Positions 63,460-64,000 of a stretch of DNA of 64,000 bases are shown here, piece by piece (the first letter of the stretch is position 1; each line of letters begins with the position of its first letter). The translations under genes were made by a program, and so were the position numbers. Location of the stretch: NCBI GenBank assembly GCA_965207125.1, contig OZ242263.1:186001-250000 (forward strand), written 5' to 3'. This stretch comes from G965207125 sp965207125 (GTDB lineage: Bacteria; Pseudomonadota; Alphaproteobacteria; Puniceispirillales; UBA1172). The notes under the pieces were generated by a model. It did no database searches. It was not told the origin of the DNA and worked only from the letters and a program-made list of their open reading frames with translations.

Positions 63460-63669
63460 TCGGTTGCAATATTCCGCAAAACCATTAATATGGTTTTGTG
63501 GGCCCTGTAGTAGGAATCAGGGTGTGGCGGGTTCCTTGCCATGGGCCTGCCACGACCCTGCTAGGGGGGGGTGCCGAACTTGATCCTTTGTGCTGCCCTC
63601 CCCCGCTATATTTTCTTAAAAAATTGCCGTTAGAGATGCTATCAGGGGCTCGAAAGAGCAACTGGAAGG
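63447..63669. repeat. 240-bp-period direct repeat, copy 1
   Basis: Starts gtagccgatggg and ends caactggaag, matching 63687-63909 at an exact 240-bp offset with scattered differences. It contains the near-perfect inverted repeat around ccattaatatgg and, on the minus strand, the last codons of an ssb-like gene (FQLLFRAPDS). Confidence 0.85.
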
Positions 63670-63686
63670 GTTTTTCCCCGAGACGT

Positions 63687-63909
63687 GTAGCCGATGGGAT
63701 CCGCTTGCAATATTCCGCAAAACCATTAATATGGTTTTGCGAGCCCTGTAGTAAGAATCAGGATGTGGCGGTTTTTTTATTAAGGCCTGCCAGACCCTGC
63801 TAGGGGGAGGGTGCCCGCCTTGAATCGTTGTGTTGCTCTCCCCCGCTATATTTTCTTAAAAAATTGCCGTTAGAGATGCTATCAGGGGCTCGAAAGAGCA
63901 ACTGGAAGC
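63687..63909. repeat. 240-bp-period direct repeat, copy 2
   Basis: Second copy of the unit. Its inverted repeat CGCAAAACCAT-taat-ATGGTTTTGCG is perfect (11-bp stem). The right end runs without a break into further ssb-like sequence, so this copy sits in the original context and copy 1 is the duplicate. Confidence 0.85.
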
Positions 63910-64000
63910 GTCCTTGTGGGTTGATGACGATCTCGGTGGTATATCGGTTGCTTTCTTCACCTTCATTTTTCCAAGAGTGGGATTGAGGTGTTTTTTATTT
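63800..64000 (-). pseudogene. 3' fragment of a second ssb gene (window edge)
   Basis: The minus strand reads SHSWKNEGEESNRYTTEIVI then NPQGRFQLLFRAP, closely matching the intact SSB (SWKKDGEEGNRYTTEIVI, NPAGRFQLLERA). After that the frame enters unrelated sequence and stops at TAG 63802-63800, losing the acidic DDIPF tail. Upstream, an in-frame TAA lies at 63997-63995, so the gene appears broken on both sides, though the window ends here. Confidence 0.75.

Overview
The window looks like part of an alphaproteobacterial genome of moderate GC content. The evidence is a housekeeping block in a typical alphaproteobacterial order (sdhE and mfd divergent from recG, then a DUF502 gene and mazG, with hflX nearby). 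I cannot name the genus from sequence alone.

Region 1, about 1-22.2 kb, is a defence/accessory island. It starts with a large minus-strand NACHT/STAND-type NTPase that runs off the left edge, followed by an HNH-HIT fusion protein. Next is a compact four-gene operon (4769-18061): an MrfA-like DEAD helicase with a DUF1998-type C-terminus, a DrmD-type SNF2 helicase, a 1460-residue adenine-N6 methyltransferase and an HNH nuclease. It resembles class 1 DISARM with DrmA and DrmB fused and the PLD nuclease DrmC missing, possibly replaced by the HNH protein. A class II Fic protein with its own operator-rich promoter and an RloC/PrrC-like ATPase complete the island. A decayed tRNA-Arg(CCG), a second tRNA-like fragment and a degenerate repeated segment in three copies sit between the modules, which suggests assembly by successive insertions.

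Region 2, about 22.7-34.4 kb, is chromosomal core: tas-like aldo/keto reductase, EamA transporter, hflX, a FrnE-type DsbA protein, mfd, sdhE, recG, a DUF502 gene and mazG.

Region 3, about 34.4-60.7 kb, is a nearly complete F-type conjugation system: traA-L-E-K-B-V-C, trbI, an S26 peptidase, traW-U, trbC, a split traN, traF-H-G, then a cargo block (two small genes, two Sel1-repeat proteins, a DsbA-like oxidoreductase), the TraD coupling protein and a MobF (TrwC/TraI-like) relaxase. A candidate relaxosome protein and palindromes follow. From 32.6 to 36.3 kb every gene (recG 3' end, DUF502, mazG, traA, traL, traE, traK) carries frameshifts, about fifteen in total. They run across the chromosome/conjugation junction, while all genes I checked elsewhere are intact. 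Local sequence quality is the simplest explanation, so that junction needs checking.

Region 4, about 60.7-64 kb, has plasmid/ICE maintenance character: a 58-bp tandem repeat array, a DUF2493 gene, REP-like hairpins, ssb, and a 240-bp tandem duplication that carries the 3' end of a second ssb. I found no integrase and no replication initiator, so plasmid versus integrated element cannot be decided here.
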